From the NCBI GenBank assembly GCA_000697335.1, contig JNEM01008487.1, positions 1 to 19,155 of the forward strand: a stretch of DNA of 19,155 nucleotides. The letters are read 5' to 3'. Both the position numbers and the translations under genes were made by a program. Below, piece after piece: positions 1 to 11,100 of this stretch. Position 1 is the first letter of the stretch. The number at the start of each line of letters is the position of its first letter. Source of the DNA: Conidiobolus incongruus B7586 (Eukaryota; Entomophthoromycota; Entomophthoromycetes; Entomophthorales; Conidiobolaceae). The notes beneath the pieces were generated by a model. It did no database searches. It saw only the letters and a list, made by a program, of their open reading frames with translations, and was not told the origin of the DNA.

Positions 1-1300
1 GCCAAAAATATAGTAAAAAGTTAATTACATTTTAAATTTATTTTTATATTATATTTTAATATATAATCTTTTTATAAAATTAATATTAAAATGAATTAAA
101 ATTATTTAAATAATGAATTATAAAAACTAATAAATAATATAGGTAAAATATATTAAATATATTTTTAATAATAATTGTCTAAAAAATAATAAAATAATTA
201 TTTAAATATTTCAATTTTAGCTTAATTTAATATTTTTAAAATTAGTTAAAAAATAAATTAGAGTTTTCTTTTTAATAATGTAAGTATGGTGGTAAATACC
301 AATATAGTGCAGAGGAAGACTTAATATAAGAATAGTGTGATACAGAATGTGGTATTATAATGTGGCTATAATGTGCAAATGTAAACAAAGTTTAATTAAG
401 CTTCGAACTGGGATGAGTCACTGATATATTAAGATTTATATTAGGTAGTGCCAATATACTGTAATATTGACAGGATGTAGTCTCAAACTTAGAAATAGTA
501 AGTATTGAGAGGAAAAAGAAAAACCTAGTTTATTAGATAATTCAATGCTATTTATATAATTAATTTAGCTATAAAAGTATAAATTAATCATATAATTTAT
601 AGTTAATTGAATTATATGAAAGTATATATAAGAATTTAAAGAACTAGTCTTTTAACAAATAAAATATTAAATAAATTTTAAAAATATATTTAAAAGACTC
701 AAGATATAATTCATTTTACTTAATATAAAAATTTAGTTGATTTTATATCTTATAAATTTAAAAAAGTTAAAAAGGCTAAAGATAGATAATATTAAGTTTT
801 AATTTTCTTATTATTATTAAAAACTTATAAATTTATATCTTATCTTAATTATAATTTAAGTTTTAATATCTTAACTAATTATTATCTAAATATAATTAAT
901 TTTAGTTTTTTACTATTTATAAATATATCTATATTTAATAATTTAATATAAATAAATTTAAATTATTATTAATTAAGTTATTAATAAAAATATATATAAT
1001 TTTAATTCTATGAGTTATTTTTATAAACTAATATATAAATGTTATTCAATACTATAAACATATACTTTTTCAATTATTTTATATTTAATTTAAAATATAA
1101 ATCAAAAAATAAGTTTAGAAAATAATAAATCAAAATATTTATCATAATTATTTATCTTAAATGATATTAATAATATATAAATTTAAAATTAATAATTTCT
1201 TGTAATTATTATTTATTAAAAATACAATAAAAGCATTAATTTTATTGTGTTTATTTATTATTAGTTAAATCTATACTATAAATATAAATATTAAATTTAA
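1..1300. other. Hyper-AT gene-free segment with one low-AT island
   Basis: Sampled lines here are only about 5-10% G+C, with short A/T runs on both strands and no credible coding frame. The exception is the island at 285-530, listed separately. No tandem repeat with a regular period is apparent by eye. The segment ends near 1300-1370, where composition rises towards that of the following 4.5 kb. Confidence 0.6.
285..530. other. Low-AT island of unknown origin
   Basis: About 245 bp with clearly more G and C than the DNA on either side. G is in excess over C on the + strand, as in a transcribed or formerly coding stretch. No frame stays open across it on either strand. The short peptides I can read do not let me name a family. 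It may be the remnant of a gene or of a mobile element, but nothing here assigns it. A tRNA-like B-box string near 402 (CTTCGAACTG) was checked and no cloverleaf found. Confidence 0.35.
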
Positions 1301-4206
1301 TATTTAATTTTTAAACATTGATACTTTAATGAAATTTTATAAATTCTAGAAAAAAAAATTAATTTAAGGGTGAGATTTCTAGATTTTATCTTAAGCATAA
1401 ATGTAATAGAATGAAATAAATAGTCAAAATAGACTAAGCAACAGAAATTTTTAGTCTGTAGGTTGTCCATTATTCTGAGCTTTAAATATATAAACCACAA
1501 TCTAGACTTAGGTCTAGTGTACCAAGATTGACATAATTTAAAGAATATAATTCTGGCATGACTTTTGCATTAAATTTGGATTTTGATAAAATACCGATTT
1601 AATATTTAGCCAAAATATTGATTAGAAAATTGTTTGAATAATTTTGAATAAAACATAAAAATAATTCTTAAGTTTATATTTCTTCGAATTTTAAATACCA
1701 AAAATTTAATTGTTATTTTGGAATGCTATTTGATCATTTATATATTTGTTTATGATTTGATTATTTGAAACAGATAAAGGTATTATCATTGTACAAATCA
1801 GTTAAATAATTTATATGCGAATATTTTCTGATTTTTATGATCAATATATTGCTTATTAGAACAACTGATAGTTCAATGATACTTTTCGATGCAGACAGAT
1901 TTATTAATTTTAATTTTTATTTGAAATATATTTGGCACAAGAATGTCTTATTGTTGATTCAATTTTGAGTTTAAGATAAGCAAATGTAATATTAAAAACA
2001 TAAAAATCAAAGGAGAAAATTTATGGTTTTGATTTTTTACTTTTAGGGTTTATTTGATTCTAAATGCATCAAAAAATATCTTGATTTTGGATACTTGATT
2101 TTGATATATGCGATTCTATATAGATGCTTCCATTTTTAGGTATATTTCTAATTCAATTTAATCAATTACATCATAATACACATTGAAAAAAATCAATTAA
2201 TCCTAATTCAAAAATATAAATTATATATACAATTAAACATAGCAATTCTATATGTTAATATTGTAGATTTAATCAATACAGCTTTAAAGTTGAAACTGAA
2301 TATATGAGAAAATTTAATCTAAATAATAATTTAATCCAGTTCAAAAAAGTAATACCTTTTTTAGAATAACTAGTATCCAAAGCAATTTTTAAATAGTTAT
2401 TACCTATTGTCTAAATAATTAAGTCTGATGATTTATTTATCAAAATAACTTTTGTTCAAATCCAAAATCTTAATTATAAAATTTCCGTTTAAATTCTTTT
2501 TCAATCATTAATTTATTTAAATTTTTGTTTAAATATATTATGAATTATAATTAAATACTATTAAATTGAATTTCAACTTAAAGTTAACCATCTCGTCTTA
2601 CCAAAGATATCAAAAAATTATTATTATCATTTTCTACCAATCAATGCATATAATAAAATATATTCAAATTAAAACAAAGTTCCTAATATAAGGATTTCAC
2701 TGTTTTAAGCTGTTGCGCATTATGAATCCAAAACATTTAAATGAATTCATTTTCAATGAAAATTGCTAAAAAAATCAATTTATTTAATTAAACAATTGTG
2801 TTTTGTCTAATGGAATCCTAATATAAAGTGTCTAGAATTTGAATTATTGCATATATATTTAATGGTTTGAATTTAAATTTTAAACGCAGGTTAACATTAA
2901 TTTGAATCAATTAGATTAGTAATATTTTATATTAGAAAATCTAGATTGAAATCAAAGTTATGTATTTATGCATGCATTAATGTTCTATTATTCACCTCCA
3001 GGATACTCTTTACTAATCAAAATATGTTGATGGTGATTTAATTATCCCCGAAATGAAGTAAACCATTACAATCAACTCCCCGATTGATTTTTAAACTACG
3101 CAATTATAAACCAAATTAATCCGTTGAGCTCCAAGGTCAAATTTGTAATATTTCTTAAGGAACCGCAAAACCAAATTTTCAACCGAAAAATTAATTATCA
3201 CATCTATATTATAAATAATTTTTATATCTTCGCATTTATTTAAAAATATAGTAATAATCAAAATTGATATGATTCCAATATATTAAAACTTAATGTAATT
3301 TATAATAACGTATTGACCAATTTTTAGTATAATTGATCCAACATGTAAAAGTATAAGTGTATTATTTAATAATTTTAACCTTTTCCTCATTATAGTGACT
3401 GAGTAATTTAGTTTAAAGTGATTTTATTTTACTCAAAAATTTTATTATTTTAAAAAATTTTGTAATATAATTATTCATATCTTTTAAATGCAAAATATAG
3501 TTTTATTTTGAAGATAAAATGTGATTCATACATGGATGCTTTTGATTTTATTGATATACCAAATGTCATTGAAAATTGAATGATAATGCGCTCAATGAGT
3601 TAACAAATTTTCGGGACTAGGATTTCTAATATTAATAAGAGAATTAATACATCATCTTAGTATTTATATTGATACCAGCTTTTAAAATATATTACCAACA
3701 ATGTCTTAATATTTAAGATTATATGAAGTATCACATCAAAAATAAATATAATAATTCCAAATTTTGATTCATTCAAGGGCGTACTTTGTGAATAAAGTAT
3801 GAACTTTTCAAAACGAAGTATTAGTCAAAGCCGATATATTGCAAGATATGCTAATTACATCATAACAAAAATTTAAACTAATCAAAAGTTAAAGTTATGC
3901 ATAAGAATTCATTAATCACAAATCAATTGAAAAAAAATATCAATAATTAATTAGAATTTTCCAATATAAAAATAATAAAATATATTGAGATTTTTAATAA
4001 ATTTACAATCAAATACCTAATTCTAATGTTTTATGTACTGTTAGTGTTAAATAAAATTATTATTAATAAAAAAAATTTATTTAATTTGATTAAAATATAT
4101 AAATTATAATTATTAATCAAAGATATATTAAATTGATATTTTGAGGATATTATATTTATATTGAAGATTGATATATTATTCGATATTATTTAAATGATAT
4201 AAATCA

Positions 4207-4257
4207 AAATTCCTGAATGTACCAATAATAATTGATCAACTTGCAATTCAGGGATTT
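4207..4257. repeat. Inverted repeat, 12-bp arms
   Basis: AAATTCCTGAAT at 4207-4218 pairs with ATTCAGGGATTT at 4246-4257 over 12 positions, with one G-U wobble if transcribed. The loop is 27 nt. The arms are richer in GC than the surroundings, so the match is less likely to be a product of base composition alone. Function unknown. Confidence 0.5.
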
Positions 4258-4697
4258 ATCAAACCCGGGATATTTACCTAATCAGTTAAAAACAGTTTTA
4301 AATTGATTCTATAGAATATGGTCACAAGATGAAGTTATAATGATTAAATTATTAATTAAAAGTGTTAATTTATCTAATATTTTCATATTTGTTAAATTGA
4401 AAATTTAATTGGGATTTAATTAGTAATTTGGTCAAACTTGAAATTTTATTTTTGTATTTAATTAATTTTTATAATTATTAATGCAAATTAGATGATAAAT
4501 CAAACTAAAAGCAGTTTTTAATCTCAACAAATTATTAGTAATAATAAACGGAAATAGTTGGATAAAAATACTGTGGATATAAATAAATTGAATTAAATAA
4601 ATCTTGATAGAATTATTTAAATAATAATTATCAACCAAAAAGGTTTAAATTGATGAATCTATTATGTAAATTAAATACTTGGCATTATTTTGATATT

Positions 4698-4728
4698 TTT
4701 AAAAATGGATATTATTTCCATTTTTAAA
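4698..4728. repeat. Perfect hairpin, 12-bp arms
   Basis: TTTAAAAATGGA at 4698-4709 is the exact reverse complement of TCCATTTTTAAA at 4717-4728, with a 7-nt loop. The right arm ends in a T-run followed by AAA. No gene is close enough for it to be a clear 3'-end signal. Confidence 0.55.
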
Positions 4729-4966
4729 CTTCATTTGATTATTTAATTGGAAATTTATTATCTTAATTTAAATTGATAATACTAGAACGCCAATTTCTCT
4801 ATTAGGTCATGCCCTTGAATTTGATCCTCTTTTTTAAACTTTTTGTTTGAAAATCCATTTTTACCTCAATTTTCCATACATTTCACTTTATATTTAATAA
4901 TAAAAGGTGATGATAGAAGTGAAATAAATTAATTTACAGAGATAGAGTCCAGATCAAGAATGATTT

Positions 4967-5012
4967 AAATTAAGCTTTTTCTAGTAAGATGATTTTGATA
5001 AAAGCTTAATTT
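4967..5012. repeat. Perfect inverted repeat, 13-bp arms
   Basis: AAATTAAGCTTTT at 4967-4979 is the exact reverse complement of AAAAGCTTAATTT at 5000-5012, with a 20-nt loop. Allowing one bulged base, pairing continues outward for a few more bases into the flanking TGATT/AATCA. It could be a small palindromic element or a cruciform-forming site. No target-site duplication is evident. Confidence 0.55.
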
Positions 5013-6052
5013 AATCAATTTATTTTAACTAAATTTTTCCACAGCCCTTTATCATTATTTATAGTTTCAATACTAAAATAAATTAAATGAGATTAGTTAA
5101 AATACGCTCTAAATCTTCATTATCCAATTTAGTTATATATTGATTAACGGCTTTATTAGAATCATTGAATATTTACGTTTCTTTTTTCCATTTATATTAT
5201 TGATTAATAATAACTGTTAATTTCTCAACAAATTTTTTCTATGCATAAAATCAATATATCTATTTATATTATTTCTGAAAATATATCATTATAATTGCTA
5301 GATTTCTTATATTTATTAATGATATAGTATATTATATTTATTGATCACCATTTAATAATCACATTATATTATTATTTTAATACTTGTTCTAATTATTAAA
5401 CATCAATTCCGATTACAACTAAAAAAGATCATCAGTGATTAATAAGATTAAGTATTGGTTTATGAAGTTTGGTACTTTGGATATCAGAAATATTTTATCA
5501 AATCAGTCAATGGTAAGATTAAATAGTTTATATGTTTGATATATTTTTAACTAAAACACTTTAATTATAAATTTCATCGCCAGATATTAGAATTTTTCAA
5601 TCTAACCTGAAATTAAGCGAAATGTAAATAAAGAAACGAATTGTAGTATATATGGGAATAATATTTGCAATTTTGCTTATTTAATTTTCAATTAATGATA
5701 CTAAGTTTGAAAGTTTAAATAAACTTAAAGGAAAGTTTATAACTAATCTTCAATTAATTTTTTACTGATTTTCATATATTTAAACCTTTAACTATAAACT
5801 TTAAAAGAATACTTTACGCAATTATTATAACAATTTAATGTTTCTTATAGAGTGGTATGCTTTAACAATTCTTTTTACACAATCAAAACAATTTATTCTT
5901 CTAGATTTTCAAAATTGGAATTAGCACCCGATTGGATAATTTTAAATTAGAATTTATATTGATTTTGGTCCGATAATTAAATTATAGGGCATCACCTAAT
6001 TTGGTAAAAGCAAATTTACCCATCATTTGGAGCTTAATTAAACCGATTTTGG

Positions 6053-6165
6053 CCAATGAAATATATTTATTATCATCTTAAAATCATTTGCAAGTTTTAG
6101 CCAATCAAATTCTCTCGGCTTTCCAAAATAATCAAGGCCCTGTAAATGTCAAGAAAGTATAAATA
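6053..6165 (+). promoter_or_regulatory. Promoter of the homeodomain gene (two CCAAT boxes and TATA box)
   Basis: Two CCAAT pentamers lie at 6053-6057 and 6101-6105, and TATAAATA lies at 6158-6165, about 105 bp before the ATG at 6271. An ATTGG (inverse CCAAT) also occurs at 5931-5935. CCAAT boxes are the known target of the NF-Y/HAP complex in fungi. The order CCAAT-CCAAT-TATA-ATG, in a stretch with lower AT than further upstream, fits an RNA polymerase II promoter. The transcription start is not known. Confidence 0.5.
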
Positions 6166-6270
6166 GGATTTATTTCCATCAATGTTAATTAGTTTTTCTA
6201 CCTTATCTAATTATTACCGCTCAGACCAAGTGTTTTACTTCTTATATTCTAACATTATTTTTATCACAAA

Positions 6271-6687
6271 ATGACTATTACGAGACGCGTTAGAGGGAAC
6301 AGTTGGCAGATCAACAGATTGTTTGAATTCTACGAAAGGTGTCCTAGGCCTACAAGGGCTCAGGTACATCAGTTATCTTTGGAGTTGGATATGCCCGTCA
6401 AATCTATTAGAATATGGTTTCAAAACCACCGCTCCAAGCAAGGCGCTCATTACATAACAAGAAATCACAACAATCATCACCATCAATCAGATCCCATGAT
6501 ATCACCCAATCAAGACTACGTTTCAATCATGCCAAAAGGACAAGGGAGCTCCCCTACCTTATCGGAATTTGGCGACATCCCCTATACACCTGAAAATCTT
6601 CCTATCCCGCCCGAAAGAGACCTTAACTGTATGAAACTATCCTTTATCCTCTGTTCATCATCAAGTTCACCCTCACCGACACATTAA
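6271..6687 (+). CDS. Short homeodomain transcription factor
   Basis: A 138-residue nuclear DNA-binding protein by inference. Residues 2-61 form a typical 60-residue homeodomain without the three-residue TALE insertion: Arg6 in the N-terminal arm (position 5), Leu17 (position 16), and recognition helix IRIWFQNHRSK at 46-56. Trp48, Phe49, Gln50, Asn51 and Arg53 of the standard numbering are all present; position 52 is His where Arg is usual. Gln50 suggests TAAT-type sites. After the domain comes a His/Asn-rich patch (66-72), a Pro/acidic stretch (about 95-118), and a Ser/Pro-rich end. The ATG has A at -3 and fits the upstream promoter. The protein is short for a fungal homeodomain regulator. 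An unrecognised intron near a GTATGA at 6629 could hide a longer C-terminus, but I cannot show one. The target genes and orthologue are not identifiable. Confidence 0.85.
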   Translation: MTITRRVRGNSWQINRLFEFYERCPRPTRAQVHQLSLELDMPVKSIRIWFQNHRSKQGAHYITRNHNNHHHQSDPMISPNQDYVSIMPKGQGSSPTLSEFGDIPYTPENLPIPPERDLNCMKLSFILCSSSSSPSPTH

Positions 6688-7835
6688 TTACTGATCCTAT
6701 TTCGTATTGATTATGAATCAAATGCCTCCCAACAATTAAAGTTTTTCCACCTGTTACGAATATTGTTGCATCGCATCCTAGTTGTTGTATATGGAGAAAG
6801 CTTACTAAAAATTGTATATATTACCAATTGTTCAAATCTGATTGGATTTTGAATCAATTTCTAATAACTCAACGAACAATTATCGGATCCATGCTTTCAC
6901 CTGAAGTTCTTATCAAATGAGTTATCATTATTTCGATGTGCTAGAATCTGATTTGATCAGTTGGCTATTTTGCGCAATATCAATCATATTTTAAGTTAAA
7001 TTTTTTTTTGCACAAATTGTTCATATTTTAAAATAACATTACTTTTAAAAAATAAATATTAACATAAATTTAATTTATTCAATATTTTTATTTTTAAATT
7101 GATAATAATAGCTAATGAATGAAATCATCGAATGATGATTTATTGACTTAATTACCTTTTATGAAATAATTTGAAATTTCTAATTCGCAATGATTTGATA
7201 ATTCAATATACTTTTTTGATTTTATGATTACTAATGATTTAATCATAGTGATTTTATCCAAATATATTATTGATTAAATATATTGATCTCATTTTAGTCT
7301 ATCGATTAATATATTTTTAAATATAAATTTGGAAATTGACGATATTACTTTTAAATGTTCAATATATGAAAATATTTATTTTAAAATTGATAATAATTTT
7401 AATTTCATATTTTTAATCACAAATTAAAATTACATTAATTTAATATATATTTAAATCATCATTTATTATTATATATACTAATAAGAACCTGAATTTGTTT
7501 AAAATTTTAATATAAAATTTAATTTAATTGTCATAATCAGTTAAATTGTTTTCACAATTTAAATAATTTATTAAATGAAATATATGATTAAATTATTAAA
7601 ACATTAATATTAATTTTAAAAAAAATTAAATCAATTTGATAATAATTTAAATAAGTTTTAGATAATATTTTAGAGATTTATGTATTAATAATACTCTGTT
7701 AATTGATTTCAAATCAAAAAATTTTATATATATTTTTAAATTCTATTAATAATTATTGAAAAAAAATTAAATTCCATATTTAGTAAAGGAAGAAATGTTT
7801 AAACCAAAATGGAAATAAGGTTGAAGTAATTTAAG
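6688..7835. other. AT-rich spacer between homeodomain gene and first U2 gene
   Basis: The first 280 bp, the presumed 3' UTR and flank of the homeodomain gene, are only moderately AT-rich. From about 6970 to 7790 the DNA is strongly AT-rich with no coding frame. No clear AATAAA lies close to the stop codon, and the polyadenylation site cannot be placed. Nothing else is supported here. Confidence 0.5.
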
Positions 7836-7882
7836 ACCCATAATAATTAATCCGATCCAATAATGGAAATTGTAGTATAAAT
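7836..7882 (+). promoter_or_regulatory. U2 copy 1 promoter: upstream element and TATA box
   Basis: ACCCATAATA at 7836-7845 and GTAGTATAAAT at 7872-7882 both recur at nearly the same distances before the second U2 gene. The TATAAAT begins 35 bp before the RNA start in both copies. The upstream element begins about 75 bp before it here and 74 bp before it in copy 2. The surrounding bases are not conserved, which makes these two blocks the likely functional parts, analogous to the PSE/USE and TATA box of other snRNA genes. The role is inferred from comparing only two copies. Confidence 0.65.
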
Positions 7883-7910
7883 TTAACAATTGATTTTAAC
7901 ATTTTTCCTT

Positions 7911-8096
7911 ATCCTCTCTTGCCTTTTGGCTAAGATCAAGTGTAGTATCTGTTCTTTTCAGAATAATTTCTGAAATGAGTCCTACGGGACTCGGAAATTA
8001 TTTTTATTTTTGTACCTCGGAGGGAGCGCCTCTGCTTGCATGCTCTCCTTCCACAGGTGTCCCTAGTATTGCAGTACCTCTAGGTGACGCCGAGCC
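7911..8096 (+). ncRNA. U2: U2 spliceosomal snRNA, copy 1
   Basis: RNA component of the U2 snRNP, which pairs with the intron branch site and with U6 in the spliceosome. The near-universal 5' half is present: GCCTTTTGGCTAAGATCAAG, then GTGTAGTATCTG with the branch-recognition GTAGTA at 7942-7947. Stem IIa follows, then stem IIb GAGTCC-TACG-GGACTC (7977-7992) closed by a UACG tetraloop. The Sm site ATTTTTG is at 8006-8012. Stem III is GC-rich, and stem IV has the TATTGCAGTACC loop (about 8067-8078) that binds U2B''/U2A'. The length of 186 nt is close to the human RNA (188 nt), without the large insertions of budding yeast U2. The 5' end is set by alignment to ATCxC; the 3' end, before a T-run, may be off by a few bases. 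A 72-codon frame across it (7975-8193) is spurious. Confidence 0.95.
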
Positions 8097-8118
8097 TTTT
8101 TATCATTTTCAAAACCTT
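8097..8118 (+). terminator. Shared 3'-flank motif of U2 copy 1
   Basis: Directly after the mature RNA, 22 bp starting TTTTTAT and ending TTTTCAAAACCTT match the same place in copy 2 at 21 of 22 positions (C/T at 8104). Similarity then stops abruptly. This suggests a selected 3'-end formation or termination signal, comparable in position to the metazoan 3' box. The role is inferred. Confidence 0.55.
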
Positions 8119-11100
8119 CATATAATCTTAAACAATAGAAAATTGTTTCAAAAGCCCCAAAATTGTATATTTTGGATTAAATTTAACTATTGATCTCAGA
8201 TCACATAAAATATTTCATGTGTACTTTATTATAATATTTTCATGAAATTGATTCGCGATTTTCAGAATATTAACTTGTATTTTGTGTTTTAAATATAAAA
8301 ATCATACGCACAATAATTTGATATACTGATTAATTTTGATCATTTTTTACTACATTTCATTCGAGATAAGTCATTCAATTTTTAATATAAAAATGTCTTA
8401 AACATAATAAAATGACCTTAAACAATTTCAATTCAAAAAACATTTAATACTTGTCAGTACTATGAACTTTGAGGTTCAATGTTTATTTTCTCTTAACCTG
8501 CTGAAAATGACTTTAAATTGATGTATTTTTTTTTTCAAAAATATAATGTTAAAATAATATACTTTAAATATTTCAATCTAATAGTAATAAAATTCAAAAG
8601 TCAATAATATATTTTTAGTCAAATCAATTCTGTTTAAGCTGAACTACTAGAATATTGAATGATTATATTTCGATAGTATTAAACTAATATATTTTCTTGA
8701 ATCATCATATAAATTGTTATTAATCTATAACTGAAAATTTTTAATGATAAAGTTATTAATTTGTATTTGATAAATCGACTAAATAGATGTTCTAAAATTT
8801 TAATATCAATATACTAGATCTGTTAACTACTATTATTACATGAATCAATTATATTTTTTTTATTAATCTAAAACTTGAATTTATTAAAATATTTTTATCA
8901 AATATAAAATGACAATTAAAAAATTAATACTGAAGAAACATACTTTTTCATAAAATTCTTTCAAATTTTACTTTGAATGTAATCAGATTAATCAAATTTA
9001 TTTTTTTAAATCAATTGAATAATTACAATATAATTTTAATATTGGCATTAATTTTCATGTTCAAACCTCAATATTGAATTTTATAACTTTTATTTTGAAT
9101 CATTAAGCTACTAGGAATTGTATTTTTAATTTTGTTGAGTAAAATATTTAAATGATCACGCAAATGAACCTATATTTATTATATAAAGGAAACATAAATA
9201 TAATACATCTTTTTATAACTATTATAAGTCGACCAAATATTCTGCAATTAGTGTATATATAACTTATTTCTAAATATATAGTTAAATCATATTAAGGAAG
9301 AGCTATTAATAATTTTAATATTTATTTATATTATTAAATATTTGATAAATTATCGTAATAATATAATTGTCTTTTATAGTATATCGGAGTATTCCATTTT
9401 ATAGATCAAATGATATTTTATTTGCAGTTTTAAAATGAAACAAGCAAAACTTGAATATTATATAAAAAGCTTATTTGATATTTAATATTTTTTAAAACAA
9501 AATCCTTGAAGAATAAATAAGCAAGTTACTATATTTTGATTTTGATACAGTACATATTTAAGTCTTTTTCCTTCTCTATTCATACTAGTAATTTAATAAT
9601 CCCAATGATTAAAGTTTAAGTAAGCAAAATATGCCTTGGCTATTTATCTATTAAAGCCAAGAAATATCTTAACAATGTTTTGATATTTACAAATACTAGT
9701 AGAGTTTTGCCTTATATTAATAAATACTAATCAATCATATATTTTTAGTTTAGTATTAGTGATGAATTTTGAATGTTTTTTTGGTAATAAAATATTAAGA
9801 TTCTATTTTGGAATCTAATGATCAATATATAAATATAAAGTAGAAAATAAGATTCAATACAATCAAAAATACTCATTATTATATACAAGTTTTATTGATA
9901 TTTAATAAATTGTTATTTTTGTCAATTTTAGATATTTATTATAATAATCTATATGAACCCAATATTTTATTTTTAATATTACTATATAATATTAATTTAA
10001 AATTATATAGTATGTTATTATATTTTATATTTGATTTTAATATATTCAATATCATCATTATATTTTAATAACTATATTCCATTCTGGATCCCATTATCCT
10101 TCTAATATAATCATCCACTAATAATAACTTTATTGATATAAATAAGCAAAATTTCAAAAACTATAAACTAATATAAAAATTAATATTTGATATTTTCTCT
10201 TAATAACTATATTATCTCAAAAAATAAATTGAATAAATTAACTCAAGTTTTTGGTGACATACCAAATAAGAAAAATAATTTATAATGAATACACTTAATA
10301 TTATTATTGTTTGAATATTTGAAGAATAGTGAAATTTATTAAGATATATCAAACATAATTTATATATTAAAATGAAGCATGGGATGATTGCTTATATAAT
10401 ATTTTTAGGGACTAAAAATAAAATCATAAAGTATAATAAAATTTAAATATTAACCAAATAGTTAGTTAAATAATTTGAGCTAAATTAATAATTTGATTGA
10501 TAATAAGAATTATTCTATCATTATTATCTAATAATAAAATATTATTGTAATTTTATATATCAAATATTATATCCATAGATTGCTATATAACAAATTCTTA
10601 ATAATCAAATAATTAATTAATAAATTCTTTATACATATATCAAATTAGATATATTTTATATAGATAAATTAAAACAATTAATTATGGTATAAATATTGAG
10701 AAATATGATAATATCCATTTGAATATAATTAAATATCTTGATATAAGAAAATATATATTGAAAACTATTAAATTTTTTCAATTTTTACCCAATAGATTTA
10801 TTATAAATTTATTCATTTTCATTACTATTTGTATTTAATATATCTCTATCAAGTTTTTGTAATTAAATTTTTAATCAATAGATATTAAAAAAATTCTTCC
10901 TTTTTATATAATTTGTAATATTATTCTATATTCTTTTCTCTCTCTAAAAATTATTAATTTAAAAATATCACTCAAATTTGAGTCTGGTGCAAAATAAAAT
11001 TTAATTTGACAAAGTTATTAAAAAATTACAAAAATTAATATAAAAAGTTATAATTTAATTATATTTTTTTGCAAAATTCAAGATATTTGTTGTATTATAA

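Larger units (their letters stand above)
1301..5920. other. Gene-poor intergenic DNA with scattered inverted repeats
   Basis: Composition is moderately AT-rich, milder than 1-1300, with a noticeable excess of TTGAT/ATCAA words. I found no supported gene. A 67-codon frame on the - strand at 1297-1500 has no recognisable motif and a composition expected by chance. Features inside are a small hairpin at 1502-1517 (CTAGAC-ttag-GTCTAG), a low-AT island at about 2985-3245, and three longer inverted repeats at 4.2-5.0 kb, listed separately. GC rises gradually from about 5.9 kb towards the homeodomain gene's promoter. Confidence 0.5.

Noticed and set aside
395-420. tRNA B-box-like string CTTCGAACTG
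   Set aside because: No acceptor, D or anticodon stem can be formed around it.
1297-1500. 67-codon open frame on the - strand
   Set aside because: Composition is Leu/Ile/Lys/Phe-rich as expected for random AT-rich DNA, with no motif or supporting context.
7975-8193. 72-codon open frame on the + strand
   Set aside because: It lies inside the U2 snRNA gene and its flank; the sequence is explained by the RNA.
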